From: Membranipora membranacea
Lineage: Eukaryota; Bryozoa; Gymnolaemata; Cheilostomatida; Membraniporidae
Reading direction: 5' to 3'
Assembly (NCBI GenBank): GCA_914767715.1
Contig: OU612068.1
Span: 11,842,001-11,906,000, forward strand
DNA length: 64,000 bases
Under the pieces are notes generated by a model. That model did no database searches, was not told the origin of the DNA, and was given only the letters and a program-made list of their open reading frames with translations. Position numbers and translations under genes: made by a program. Shown here one piece after another: positions 25,704 through 38,200 of this stretch. Positions within the stretch are counted from its first letter, which is position 1. Every line of letters starts with the position of its first letter.

Positions 25704-28700
25704 ATGGCGTCAGCCTCTTTAATCATCATACTGTTGGTAACTTTGACTCTTCATTCTTCACACTGTGCCGCAGATGATGATGGGACCCTCGTAGTGTTGA
25801 ATGTGGTAAGTGATAATTTATTAATTTTTCATTCCGTCAATGATGAGCATAAAGATAATTGAAATTTATTATGTCCCATCGGCAAGGAAAGCGACTCATC
25901 AAATGCATATTAACAGTTTATGTCTGATGGAAGATGATGATGATGAATGATTTTATTTTGTAAATCACACAAAAAAATTAGCCAAGAAAATTCTGCTAGC
26001 TATGTAAGTCAGGTCAGCAAATCTTGTGTTGTACATCTCTGGCAGATACCCTTTCTCTTTTGATTGAGGTGTCCCAGAGAACCTATCTGCCAATGCTTCG
26101 ATTTTGCAAAATTAACATAAAATATGTAACTTGTATATTTTGTCGACTACCACCCTATTGCCATTCAGGATTAGTTTGGCTCCTCAAGAGTACAGTAATT
26201 TATGGTTACTGTGAGACATTGTCAAAGTTTGGTGGTTAGGTTTGAACCCTGGCTGTGATCACATTTCTGCATGAGGCCAAGTAATCAGATCGATGATAAT
26301 GTGTCACAAACGCTTCTTTGCTGACAAACAGTAGTAGGCCTACCTATAGCTACCAAACACCCTCCATAGTGAGGTCATAAGATTCAGATTTTGAAATAGA
26401 ATTCAAACATACCTGCCTCACCTTACCATGACCTTGTTTTATGTAGGTTCTTTTTTTACTGGTCTCAGTTCTCGCTAACGGACAGAGTTTATATACTTAA
26501 TTTTGTAGATTTACCGACATGGTGACAGAGCTCCTACTGAACCATTACCAATAGATACTTTTAACGAGACATTCTGGGATTATGGATACGGTGAACTGAC
26601 TAATGTAAGTCTTCTTCTTTCAATTAGGACACTCTGTACCATAAACATATAAATACATAAATACATATTAAGTTTTTATATGTTTATGATCTGTACAATG
26701 GCGTGGTTTTACGATGAAAACACATGAGGTACGGTGACAAGGGGTAAAAGTAAATAGACAAGTTCATCTAGTGATTGTGAGGATGTAAGCTAGAGTGTGA
26801 GTCAGCCAAGTAAATGAAAACAATTAAAGTTTTCATCTCACAAGACTGCTGGTACTTGCGTAACAGCCAGTCTACTATCCGACCTCCTCGACCTCCTCGA
26901 CCTCGACTTCCTCGACCTCCCAACCTCTTCAGATGTCACGCCTTCAAGATAATTTTTTTCTTGTGGCTTTCGGAATTTTGCATAGGCTGCAAAAATAATT
27001 ATATTTCTTTAGCTTCCTCATTTTCACACTTCATTTACATTCTCTCAAGTTATGCTGATGAACCCGAGACAAGGGTTACAGTATATTCATAAACTGTTGA
27101 CAATGTAAGCATCACCTTTCTCCAAACCACTCATACCTGTTTTTGGATGTTGTGTTTGCGTACATTTATTGATATCACAGCGGTCTGTTTTGACCCTTTA
27201 CTAAATCAAAGACCGCAATCAAGTTGTGATTTTACCAAAGACTTTGGATGGGTTTGTCATATTATCTTTAGTCTCTGATGTTACTTCCAGACCTATCCTA
27301 ATTTACTCTTTCAGTTGGGGAAGAAACAGCAGTTTGAACTAGGATATTACTTGCGACAACATTACAATGATTCAGGCGTGCTTGGAACCATATTTGACTA
27401 CAAAAAGGTAATTATTGTTACATGTCTGGGAATAAGTGGTTGTTTTTTTAACCTTCTCATCAGACTACACCTATTAGTTCTTAATCATTTAAGTAACTGT
27501 ACTAGTGGTATCTTCATAAGTTGTATTACGATAAGCATCTTTTGTAGCCTGACATCACCTGATAAGCATCTTTTGTAGCCTGATATCACCTGATTTCAGT
27601 TGTTTATTTATGTTGTATAGACTTTGATCAATTACTACTGATGTCATGTGATCAGTTACTACTGATGTCATGTGACCAGTTGACTTCCTCGTTTGCAGCC
27701 TCATTAGTGCCTGTGTAAGTTGTCCGGCAGCCACACCAACAAACAAAAAAGTGGCTGTGTGACAAGGCTAGTTGTTATGGCTGTTAACAGTTCCCCTATT
27801 ACACATGGCTCATCTCAGGGATAGATAATAATGATGTGACTTTCATGCCTTAGAAGAGCAAATATTAGCTAGCACCAATTTTAGCTAGCACCAATTTTAG
27901 CTAGCACCAATTTTAGCTAGCACCAACTTTAGCTAGCTAATATAGGAGCTTTTTTAAAATGCAGAGATAATGTTTAAAATGTGTGCAAGGAATATCTTTC
28001 ACTATTTCAAGCATATGCATAGAGGCAAACGGTCAGTCATGAATAAATAACTCTAGGGAAAATTGTAGATGTTCTCTGTGAGAAAACTGATGGTCATGCA
28101 TCTCAAGCTCCTAGCGAAAATATAGTATGCTGTGTTGTGTGCTGAGTTATAGCTAATCATTGGTATTGTATATCTGTAAATATATATAGTATGATTCTGT
28201 ATGTAAATTGATGCAGTTTTGTACCCCCTAATTTCAGGTGTATGTCAGGAGTTCAGATGTAGATCGTTGTCTAACCAGTGCCTATAGTAACCTAGCCGGG
28301 GCTTACTATGATGGAGGAAATGTGACTGATTTTGAGAAAGACCTGCCACGTGAAACATGGAGGCCTTTCCCAGTACACAGTGTACCCGAGGAACAAGATA
28401 ATGTATGTACATCGTTTATGATGACTTACTTGTACTACCCTAGCCTTTTAACGCATCCACTTTTTTCTTTGGTTAACAAAAAAAGTGGCAGCGAAACAAG
28501 GCTAGTACTACCCAGTCTAGTTTAACTACATTTGGATAGTCGCTATTTCCAAAAATTCCAACACTTCAAACTGTTGGAAATTTATTTCTGTCCTAATTAT
28601 TTGATTTCGCACAAGGGCCTTCATCTGCAATTATTCAAATCATATTCCTCAAAACTTTGGTGCATTAACCCTGCTTTGTCTGGTAGCGACATTACATTAT

Positions 28701-31700
28701 AATTGCGCAATCCGCCTTTGCGGTTTCACCACTAATATAGGTGATATCAGACATATGCAGAGCCAGTCACAGAATTATCCGGTTAGGTTCACCACTTCCT
28801 CATACCAAAATCTCAGGGATTTTTGAAAATCCCCTATTTACCTTCTCCTATTGTGGCCTATTGAATCGGATTCTTCTCACTCAATAAAAAAATCAATGGA
28901 ACATGAAGCCATACTGGGAATGGCTCCAACTATACCTCAGTGACCAAGCAATGATCTGTAGCATATTATCATGTTTATTGAAACATCAAGTAAACTTTTT
29001 TTCGCAACATTGATATATATCAAGGCGTGATGTGTGTCCTTTTGTTATTTTGCGTTGACTATTTGTTAGCCAAATCAATGAGCAGTGTCACCATATCAGA
29101 ATTGCGACATACTGGTGAATGAGTGGAATTGAGTTGTCCATGATGATATCAGTTTATCCGGTGCCAAAATTCATAAGTTTTCAGGATACTGCAATCGATT
29201 AGGCTCATGCTCATCGGCTCCATGCACTTATCTTTTTCTTCTTACAGCTCTTGGCCATGAAAAAGCCATGTCACAAAATCACAATGGGCCGGGATCAACT
29301 CTTCAACAACAACACTGTAGTAAAGAAGATAAACGACGATTACGCTGCCTTCTTCCAAATGCTTACTAACAAAACTGGGCTGAAAATGTCTAATGGACTC
29401 CAAGAGATGTGGAAGATTAGTGATGTTTTGACATGCGAGGTAAACATCTTAATAAACCTCTGATACAATCAATTCTCGTTACATCTCAATACCGTTGATG
29501 AAGTCAGTCTCTCCCAGATTTTGTTCTTGGATTATTACAGACAAAGCAAAAATTTTGGATTCGGGTAACTGATAAGCCCCAGATAATTATCAGTGGTTGA
29601 TTCACCAATGTGATGCGAAAAGACAGGTTATTTACTTCAGGTTTTTGGCATTCAGTGTTGCACAATTCGGGGAAAACTGATATGCAGTGACATATTCTGT
29701 TGGCATGTCCTGTTTGCACTATGCTTCATCAAAGCGGCTTCGTATGTGAGGAATTAAAAAAAAAATTGTCTGGCCTCAGTGATAGTCCTTTTGACAGCAT
29801 GTTTGGCGTCATGGAAAATATGAGCATTCTGACAGAGAGGGCAACTCCTAATATTATTGATACCAATGTCTTTTCTTAGTCATGACATGCAGCATAAGGT
29901 CTTCCCAGAGTAAATGACCTGTCTTTTCTGTGTGTGGCACGTATCACATTGGATCCTCATCCATTTAACCAAAGCGACCGAAATAAGCTAATAACCAATG
30001 ATAAAAAGATGGATTTTTTCTTTGGTGCTTAATGCCACAGGATCCAGAAATTGCCCCTCATGGGTGCTTATGCAGCTGAAAGTATGATATGAACCATAGT
30101 ATCTGCACCACATCGTTCTAAAAAATACTCCTCTAAGACGATTATCCTGCCTTTTATCAAAATAGCACAATGCCATTACATGGCATCATGCCGAAACCAA
30201 TATTTTCAGAATCAGTGTTCGATTAGCTTTCCAACGATATATAAAATGTCAAAATCGGACAACACTGGTATCATAACCTTAACATACAACACTTTGTTAT
30301 TATCTTCTAACGACCTGGTCACATGGGAAAAACTTCAAATTTACCAGACAGTTCTTACTTATCTTGGGTAGGGTAATCTACTCTAACATTAATACAAATG
30401 AATTCTATTTTTCAGAAAATTCACAACAAAGACACACTACCTGTACCTTGGGCCAGCTTTACTAATGTCACATGTAACGATAACACATATATATCATGTA
30501 CTAATAAGACTGTGTACGAGATTCTCCGCAAAATGGAAGATCTTCAATTTATGATTATGTTTAACTCTACAGATATGCATAAGTATAAGGGAGGTGAGTG
30601 TGACTTCTATTCTATTCTATTCTGATGCAGCTATCCACAGTCCATTATGCAATCGACTATCATTATTGCAAGTTGTAACATTTTTTCCTGCCTTCTCATT
30701 AGGAGAGTTGTCCTCTCCTAAATATTAATCGGACAACTTTGCAACAACTTGTCATACCCACTCGCTGCTCGCTGGCACCAGGGAGTTTGGGTCTCAAACT
30801 CCCTGCTGGCACCAGGGAGTTGTCCCGAACTCCCTGCTTGCACACTCTTCTTCTTTCACCTGTAAAACACACTCTTCACTTACTTATCACTCATGCCCTA
30901 AGTAAAGCTATCGATTATCTTCTTGACAGAGTTCGACTATGATTCTTTATCAATCATGTATCAATAATTCCAGGTCCTCTCTTGTTGGATATTGGTACAA
31001 AGTACAACGAGTTCTTGGCGAAAAATAGAACTGTGACCTTCAACATGTACTCAGGGGTAGGTTAATATATGATTAACACTTTATAGTCATGATGAACCCA
31101 TACGGTAAATGTATTTTATATTTCCATCTTTCAGTTGATGTGGATTTTAAAGATTCAGCACTCGTTATGGTCATACTACAGCTGTTTTTACTGGTTAAAT
31201 TATCTCCTGAAGATTCTGAGAGTAATGATTTCAAATTGATGGATAAGTCAGTACATCATTGATATTTATTTTCAGCATGATACAACTGTTGGAGCTCTGC
31301 TGAGCGCCCTGGGAGGATTCGATGCTAAAGCTCCTCCGTATACTGCGGCAGTGTTTATTGAGTTGTGGATGACTCCAAAAACCGCTGACAAAAATGCCAC
31401 TTATACTGTCAAGTTCAAATACAGAAACAACCCATTCTCAAAGGATCCAACAAATCAAACTGTGTCACTGAATGTTACAGGTTAGTTAGAGCCGGATGTA
31501 TGTATACGTTATATAACAGTTGCTCCAGTTGTGCTGTCGCAAATGATTTTCACTGAAGCGATAATTGTGCATGAAGCTTGAAAACAGTTAGGTCTTTTAC
31601 TTCAGATTTTACGCAAATAGTTGAGGGAATTTGTACTTTTATGAGTATTTTTAATCAATTTTCAAACTGCGTGAGCTGTGAGTATGCTAGGGTCATTAAG

Positions 31701-32895
31701 TTTGTTTTGATGCCGTATTTTATTATATCTCATCATGAAGGTTATAGATAACTGATGCTGCTTTGTGGTCATCGTCATATTTGAAGCGTAGAGTGTTAAC
31801 CTCTCTTGAGGACAGGTACTGGGACTAATAGTACTCATGCCACACCCTATACCCATGCCCGCCGGAAACCCGGCTACTCTTTATTTAATGTTTTGCGGTA
31901 CTTTTTTATTCCCCCTCTCTCTTTTATCAGAATGCCCAGATCCATGTACTTTGGAAAAGTTTATGGAGATGCTTAAACCCTACAATATAAGTAACTGGGA
32001 TGAGGAGTGTGGAAACAACCCTTCTACACCTGCACCGTCTAACACAACTACCACACATCCAACTACCACACATCCAACTACCAGTGCACCGGCACCAGGT
32101 ACTACTGCTGCAGCACATAAAGGACTAAGTTCACGTAAGTTTGCACAAGTGCTGATATTTGCCAGGGGTAGGTAACTAAATAAATGATTGACCGATATTA
32201 TCGCCAATTCAATTTACCCTTTGAACAACAGGGCCAACTTCCGACTGGTAAAATGATATAATATTCAATTGGTTAATTAATATAGCCAAAGCCCATGGTT
32301 CAGAATAGGGGAAGACACTCTACATTCATGGATCACAATTGCGTTTGAAGTCTTGCAGCATAACATTGCTGTAATCTTACAATACGTGATTCATCGTTAA
32401 TTGTAAGATGAAGTCCAAAATTTGAGTTTGCCAAGAAAGAATATTTAGAGATTTAGATGGTAAGATATTGAAAACCCGCTAGATTGCTGTAATACCAAAA
32501 GCAATGACATTTTGCTACAAGTTTGCTGTTGGTAGTCCTGTTCAGCTTTAGTGACTATTGACCTGTAACAGGTGAAGGGCTAGTTGCCTTTTCGCAACCT
32601 TGATATTTGCTTGTTGTACCAGGAAAAGTTTTTAATAAGCGTGTTTGATGAATAAAATATTGTCATTGCATTATATTGCCACCGGATAATTTAAAATAAA
32701 CTCTTTTTACAATTCACATGGCGAACATGGCATTTAGTCAGCGCAATTAATGGTAGAATGTTTTGTATCTTTGTAGAGGAGAGCGTTGCTGTTATTGTGT
32801 GTGTGTCAATAATAGTTATGCTCGCACTTGTCGCACTTATCATCTACATCAAGAGGAAGCAATTCCACGGAGGCAATGCTTATATGCAGATGTGA
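25704..32895 (+). CDS. Histidine acid phosphatase A, lysosomal/transmembrane type, complete (10 exons, 478 aa)
   Basis: Secretory-pathway acid phosphomonoesterase of the ACP2/ACP3 family, forming a phosphohistidine intermediate. Exons: 25704-25805, 26509-26604, 27315-27407, 28238-28402, 29248-29439, 30416-30593, 30974-31056, 31276-31480, 31931-32134 and 32777-32895. Residues 1-23 are a signal peptide. The motif RHGDRAP (nucleophile His38) and RSSDVDRC (Arg like Arg79 of human PAP) are intact, and exon 8 opens with HDTTVGALL (His304-Asp305, the proton donor pair). The CPDPC pair and a later Cys match the PAP disulfides, but the Cys281 partner is absent. Many N-glycosylation sequons are present. 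A Thr/Pro/His-rich stalk (TTTHPTT repeats) leads to one membrane helix (VAVIVCVSIIVMLALVALII), a basic stop IKRKQ and a tail ending AYMQM, a YxxPhi-type endosomal sorting signal. That makes it the most ACP2-like of the three paralogues. Confidence 0.93.
26880..26921. repeat. CGACCTCCT microrepeat
   Basis: Imperfect tandem repetition of CGACCTCCT / CGACTTCCT in ACP-A intron 2. It opens a low-complexity proline/arginine-rich frame, which I read as repeat and not as coding sequence. Confidence 0.6.
27533..27676. repeat. Two adjacent short tandem duplications in ACP-A intron 3
   Basis: A 31-bp unit beginning TAAGCATCTTTTGTAGCCTG occurs twice in a row (about 27533-27594, one mismatch). About 30 bp further on, a 26-bp unit containing TTACTACTGATGTCATGTGA is also doubled (about 27625-27676). 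Confidence 0.75.
27865..27938. repeat. 16-bp tandem repeat, about 4.6 copies
   Basis: The unit TTAGCTAGCACCAATT is repeated at 27865, 27881, 27897 and 27913 (the last with one change), then truncated after TTAGCTAGCT. It lies in ACP-A intron 3. Confidence 0.9.
28433..28512. mobile_element. 66-bp MITE (CTAGCC ends) with exact 7-bp target duplication
   Basis: The element at 28440-28505 starts CTAGCCTTTTAACG, has CCACTTTTTT on one side and AAAAAAAGTGG on the other, and ends ACAAGGCTAG. Direct repeats TACTACC flank it (28433-28439 and 28506-28512). It sits 37 bp inside ACP-A intron 4, close to the donor. Related ends are found at 27720-27770 and at 52716-52765. Confidence 0.75.
30214..30280. mobile_element. 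Half copy of the AAGGTTATGATACC inverted-repeat element
   Basis: The segment GATTAGCTTTCCAACGATAT through GGTATCATAACCTT closely matches the right half of the full inverted-repeat element at 49001-49137. The left half is missing or unrecognisable. It is in ACP-A intron 5. Confidence 0.65.
30772..30843. mobile_element. Two micro-palindrome elements in tandem with shared 7-bp duplications
   Basis: The first element (30779-30805, 27 bp) runs CAGGGAGTTTGGG to AAACTCCCTG. The second (30813-30836, 24 bp) runs CAGGGAGTTGTCC to GAACTCCCTG. The flanks are CTGGCAC (30772-30778), CTGGCAC (30806-30812) and CTTGCAC (30837-30843). This is the expected result of one element inserting into or duplicating at the target repeat of another. 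They lie in ACP-A intron 6. Confidence 0.8.
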
Positions 32896-35219
32896 GAAAA
32901 AAGTGAGAGCTATCCATCAAGCCATCCAGATGATATGAAACATCTCATTTGATATATGAGCAAATACAGGGTTGCCATCAAAATGTCTAATATATCACCC
33001 AAGACAATATTCAATATTGCATTGTTTATGTATGAAATATTTTTCTGTTCCTGTTATTGCTCTATGGTACATTGACTATAATAGTTTGAGGGTTTAAAAT
33101 TTAAAGGAAAGTGGTGCTACGATTTCAACTAGGCAAGGGCTTGGAGTTATTTCATAAGAATGTACGATATGCCTCACTCAAATCCGAATTTATAATGCTT
33201 AAGTTATCTTATACTTGTTCTTTCAGCCAAGTTTTTATGCATTCTCGTATCACTTTGCCCGAGTAAGGACAAGATTGAGTGGTCCTCATCAGAGGTTCGA
33301 AATGAGTGGAGTGCGCTATGACTATGGAATGAGTATCTGATTTGCTCTCATGTTGTGACTTATACTGATGATCAAAATGTGTACACATATTATATATTGT
33401 TATGTATAACATAATATATACATATAATATATGTATGTTTTATGTCCTCATGCTCATTTATCATTCCTTTCTGCCAAATAAATACGTCTTCCTCACTTCT
33501 TTTTGCTATCTGCACTTAAAACAAAATTATAGGTCGATGGGGAAGTCCAGGTTAGCATCACTTTCTTTGGCTATGATAGAGTTACAACTCTTGAAAATGA
33601 TTTCCAATCTGGGTCCGATATACGTTATTTCTCTACTAACACATGTTTTACTTTTGTAAACCATTACAACTGCATATCCATCATGCGTTAGTAATAACCA
33701 ACCAGGTAATAACCAACCAGGTTATTATTATGGGCTTCAGAAAAATAGATGGAAATAGAGAGAGTGTGGAAATTCAGTGATCAGACTCTTTGCAGTCTTG
33801 GATTAGTGCACTACATCATCTTCAAAGGCATTGTGTGGAACTGTCGAAAATTAAATTAAATATGTATTACCCACAATCCAATTGTGGGAAATCCTATGGC
33901 TATCAATATTAAAAAAAATACCTGCAAAAACATGATAATTGTATACAAATTGCTAGCCATGGTTACCATTCCCAGGCTGCTGCTATGCTCAACGCTTTTG
34001 TTGTTTGCAGTTGCCGTATTCTATGCTTTTCATGCGCTCAGAAAACGCTACATCTGAAAGTCTTGCAAGGACGCCGCATCTGCAATAAATGTGCTGAGGC
34101 AATTAATCTGTAGAAGTTCCATTGCCATAACATTAGTCCCCACAACTATAGGTTACTATGATGAATGATCCTCTCAAACATGATCGTTTCATCATATCCC
34201 CCGGCCGTCAGGCGGGGGAGGTGGGGGGGGAAGAGTCTGGGGGACTGGTGCTACAGCTCCTATTTAAATTGTATTATTACAATTTTATCATAGCGTCGTT
34301 TCTCAAGAGATATGGTAAACTGGTAAACTCTCTTTGTTGGTTTGGGATGTTTTTCATTTCAAAGTTAATGTCATTCTGATTGATGTCAAAAACTGTGACA
34401 AAAACTTGTGTCAAAAATTAGGAGAGCCTTTGCTAACCTACAGCTGGATATGTCGTTAACCAATCAAAATCATGTTTTGGGAGGTTTACAGTACTCTGAT
34501 AGACTTGTTATGCTATTTTAATTCAATATTCATTTTGATGGATAGATATTGAAAAGCCATGGTTGTCAGTTTTAGCTTGAATATGAGGTCACCATGTTTA
34601 TCACAAAATTGACATAGCATAGGGCGTGAATAAAACACATAAGGACTAACAGTACAGCACAGTTGCATCCAGGGCATACCCAACACAACACCAGCCAGTC
34701 TAAGGTCAGTAGATCAGTGCAATAATGTTTTTTATTGAGTTATATTTTGCATGACTACGTAGACGTAGACGTGGACAGTGTGTTCGTGTCTGAGATTGTG
34801 TCATGCTTCAAAACAACTTGTTTTGTTACATCTGACATCAGTAAACAGGCGCTTACGGAGGTGATAAGACAATCTCGGAGATTCACTGCTGGCTATCACC
34901 AACTTAAGACCTACTTGTACTGAATAGATTAGGCTTGTACTTAGAACTTGAACAACAACATATTGATAACAAAACCTGTTGGTTGAGTTATGGTTAGTCT
35001 AAGTGCTCGGATGGCTGCAATGCGAGTTAGTGGCATTATATTATGAGTTAGTGGCATTACATTATGAGTTAGTGGCATTACATTATCAACCATATGAGCT
35101 CTTAGACTAAGCTGTAGCGCACCTTACTCGGTATAACATATTACAATTCTTTAATACCGCTGCAGATTACATTTTAGAAAGCTGCTAACTGGAGTCATCA
35201 ACTGATCATCAGTGGTAGA
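32896..35219. other. Spacer between ACP-A and ACP-B
   Basis: This contains the ACP-A 3' UTR (an AATAAA at about 33477 is one possible signal), a G-rich stretch at 34204-34245, and a MITE at 34995-35109 just upstream of ACP-B. An acceptor (acattttag) ending at about 35176 suggests a spliced 5' UTR for ACP-B. I see no extra gene. Confidence 0.5.
34986..35118. mobile_element. TAGTCTAAG-family MITE with internal triplicated unit, upstream of ACP-B
   Basis: The left end TAGTCTAAGTGCTCGG starts at 34995 and the right end reads GAGCTCTTAGACTA, ending at 35109. Inside, a 21-bp unit (GAGTTAGTGGCATTAYATTAT) is repeated three times (about 35025-35088). Flanking 9-mers agree at only 5 of 9 positions. 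The ACP-B ATG lies 110 bp downstream, so the element is in the promoter or 5' UTR intron. Confidence 0.7.
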
Positions 35220-38200
35220 ATGTCCGCACACAGATGGTTGTTAGTCCTTTGCACAGTGACCTATCTGGTCTCACTTTGTTCAGCTGCAGATCGGCTAGTT
35301 GGTCTAAGCGTGGTTAGTATTAGTTGTAAATAAGCATTATGCATGTGATGTCCACCAACCGCTAGAAACGTTTTACATTGCATCTCAATTCTCAAGATAA
35401 CCTCGGGTTGATGCAAAGAATCAGTGATCATCTTAAGACTTTTTAGACACTTAATCACAATCTTTAACATTGTATTCATCAAAGCTGCTGGTTTAAATGC
35501 TCAAATGTTGCCAGGATTGAGGGGAGTAGCATTTTATTATCAACCACACTCCGACTTGCTGCCCAGAATGTTGGTTGAAAATAAAATGCTACTACCATCA
35601 ACCCGGGCAAGGTTTGCGCGCTTAAAGTGTTATGGTATTTCTGGTGTTGAAAACATATCAAAGCACACGCCTTTCGGATAATGGGTTGGGATATTCAATG
35701 TAGATGATTGCCACTGTTATGCTGTCAATAGAGTATAGAGGGTAGAAACAAGGAGTACTCCTTGGTAGAAAGTCAGCCTTCACATTGCTGACGCATACAT
35801 CTTGAAGATTAAATTTTTTGTTATTGATTGCAGATATTCCGACATGGAGACAGAGCGCCTATCAGTAAGCTCCCTATAGACACATTCAATGAATCACATT
35901 GGCCACACGGCTACGGACAGATGACTGATGTATGTATACTAATGGTCTTGCTTTGTTGTGCTCAGTTTGGTGTTCAAACGTTGTTGGAGTTGATGGTAGT
36001 ATAGCATTTCGATCATGGTGGTATTTTTATTATCAAGTGCATGGGAATGTGGTTGATAATGCGGTTGATATTGAAATGCTACTTCTGTAAACTCGAACAA
36101 AGTTTGAGCACTCAAACCAGAGACTATATCTATAGTCTCTGCTCAAACTACCTACATTATGCCTTGTTCTGCCTTATAACGCTTGATGTTGAATGACATC
36201 ACACAGACCTCTCCTGGGAGTAATATGTGGCTAGTATTTTTCCCAGTTTCAACAGTTTATGGTTAAATGATCCCAATATTGATATTGAGGCTTGAGCTCT
36301 CCCTTTACGGATCAAGTAGCCTCAGTGCCCAGTCAGCTGCAATGCGAGTTAGTAGCATTTGAAATTGGTGGTTGATAATGTTATTGTTATGCCACTAACT
36401 AGCATTGCAGCCATTCTGAGCAGTTTGAGTAACTGATCAACAGGTTATTATCAGTAAAAATGGACCAAAGCTCCATTAGGTTTCTTGTTTGTCGATGTTG
36501 TGGCCGTTTATATTGTGTATCGTCTTGTCCTATTGTTTATATGTTTCTGTTCATATTGCTGTTCATATTGCTGTTTATGTTGCTGTTATGTCCCTAGTAG
36601 GCGTTGTACGTGATGGCGTTATACATTGATAAACTTGAGACTCTGATCAGGTCTATTATTATCCTATATGAGATTATGCACAGTAATGCTTAGCATTCCA
36701 TCATCAACATGATATTGATAGTTTTCTTTTTGGCAGCTGCTTTTTAAACCATCAAATTATGGTGATAAATGACAGTGTCAGTTTATATTTTAGTCTAAAA
36801 AGTCTTCATTTACATTCTATCCGCCACTTTACTTAGGCAATACTCCCTCAATCAGCATCATTATTACCCAAAATTTTGCTCAGTCATAATTTCATTGACT
36901 AAAAAAGCACTCGTCGCTATTGATAGGACAGTAAATTTTAAGGTTATCAAGTTTTTAAACACTTTTATTGGCAGTCTGTTTCATTCCAGTAGCGGAATGT
37001 TATCCAAAACATTGCCGAACAAAATCAATGATGATGATCGACCAAATATAAAGTGATAGTTATTATGTAAATGATGACTTTTTAGACTGGAATAAAAAAA
37101 ACTGATGACTGTCATTTTTTTACCTTGCAAAAAGTTGTATAGTAACTGCCAATAAAAGTGTTAAAATAGCAACCTGGTAATAGCAATTGTCCACTTTCTC
37201 TATTCTGGGAGATAACTCCGTATAGCTATCACCATAGACATGGCTATCACCATGAACATACAACTACTATCTTTGCATATCACCATGGTCTCGTACCGGT
37301 TTTTCTCTTCATCACAATACCATTTTAACAGTATGAGATAGGTAAATTATAGTAAGGATTAGTCTAAGTGCTCAGACGGTTCCAATAGGAGTTAGCGGCA
37401 TAACATTATCAACCACCCATTTCCGGTTGTATTTGAGCACTAAGACTAAGTAAGGATGTATCCTCACCCTGATCTAAATGGTCACAGGTGTAGATGTGCC
37501 CCAGGTATTTCAGTACACTGATAACTGGTCTTGAATATTTCAGCTTGGGAAGCAAGAACATTATCAGCTAGGAAGGTACATAAGGACTAACTATGATCAA
37601 TCCGGTGTACTTGGGAGTAGCCCGGACTATGAAAAGGTAAAGCTCGTCATTAATGGTTTTGTTGGATGCGGTAATGCGTAAAGTACAATTTAACTTTTAT
37701 AGTCAGATCTTTGAAAAATTAAGGCAGCACTATAATAGTGATTAAGGGTTGGGAAAGATGATAGGTTCCAATTTTCGTCAAATAATTTTATTCCAATAAG
37801 TCTATGATAGTGATGATGGACATTTAATATAATTTTGGAAAGAAAGCTCTTTGGCCAGTATTTCCTCTAGCAAGTGTCAAATGAACCTCGGTGCATTTTA
37901 CAAGGTAGCTCAATAGACAGTTTTCTGAGCTCTAGTTTGAAGAATTGTTCTCTCTCCAGTTTGGTACTTTTAACCCATGCTGCATAGGAAAAACGTGCTG
38001 AAAGAGGGTTATCTTGAAAACCGCTTCTGTTATGATAAAAAAAGATTTTTGATTCAGAATCATCACCATTGAAAACCCTCTGAGACAGGGTTTTTAAATC
38101 ATTCGAGCCTTGAAAGCTGATAAATCTCAATTTTATTGATGAAATTCAAGTAAAATTCTGCCAAATTGTCCGCAAAACAGGCAGGAAATGCTATAATTGA

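Noticed and set aside
26814-27092. A 92-codon plus-strand frame in ACP-A intron 2
   Set aside because: Its distinctive part is the CGACCTCCT microrepeat; no family match and no matching splice phases.
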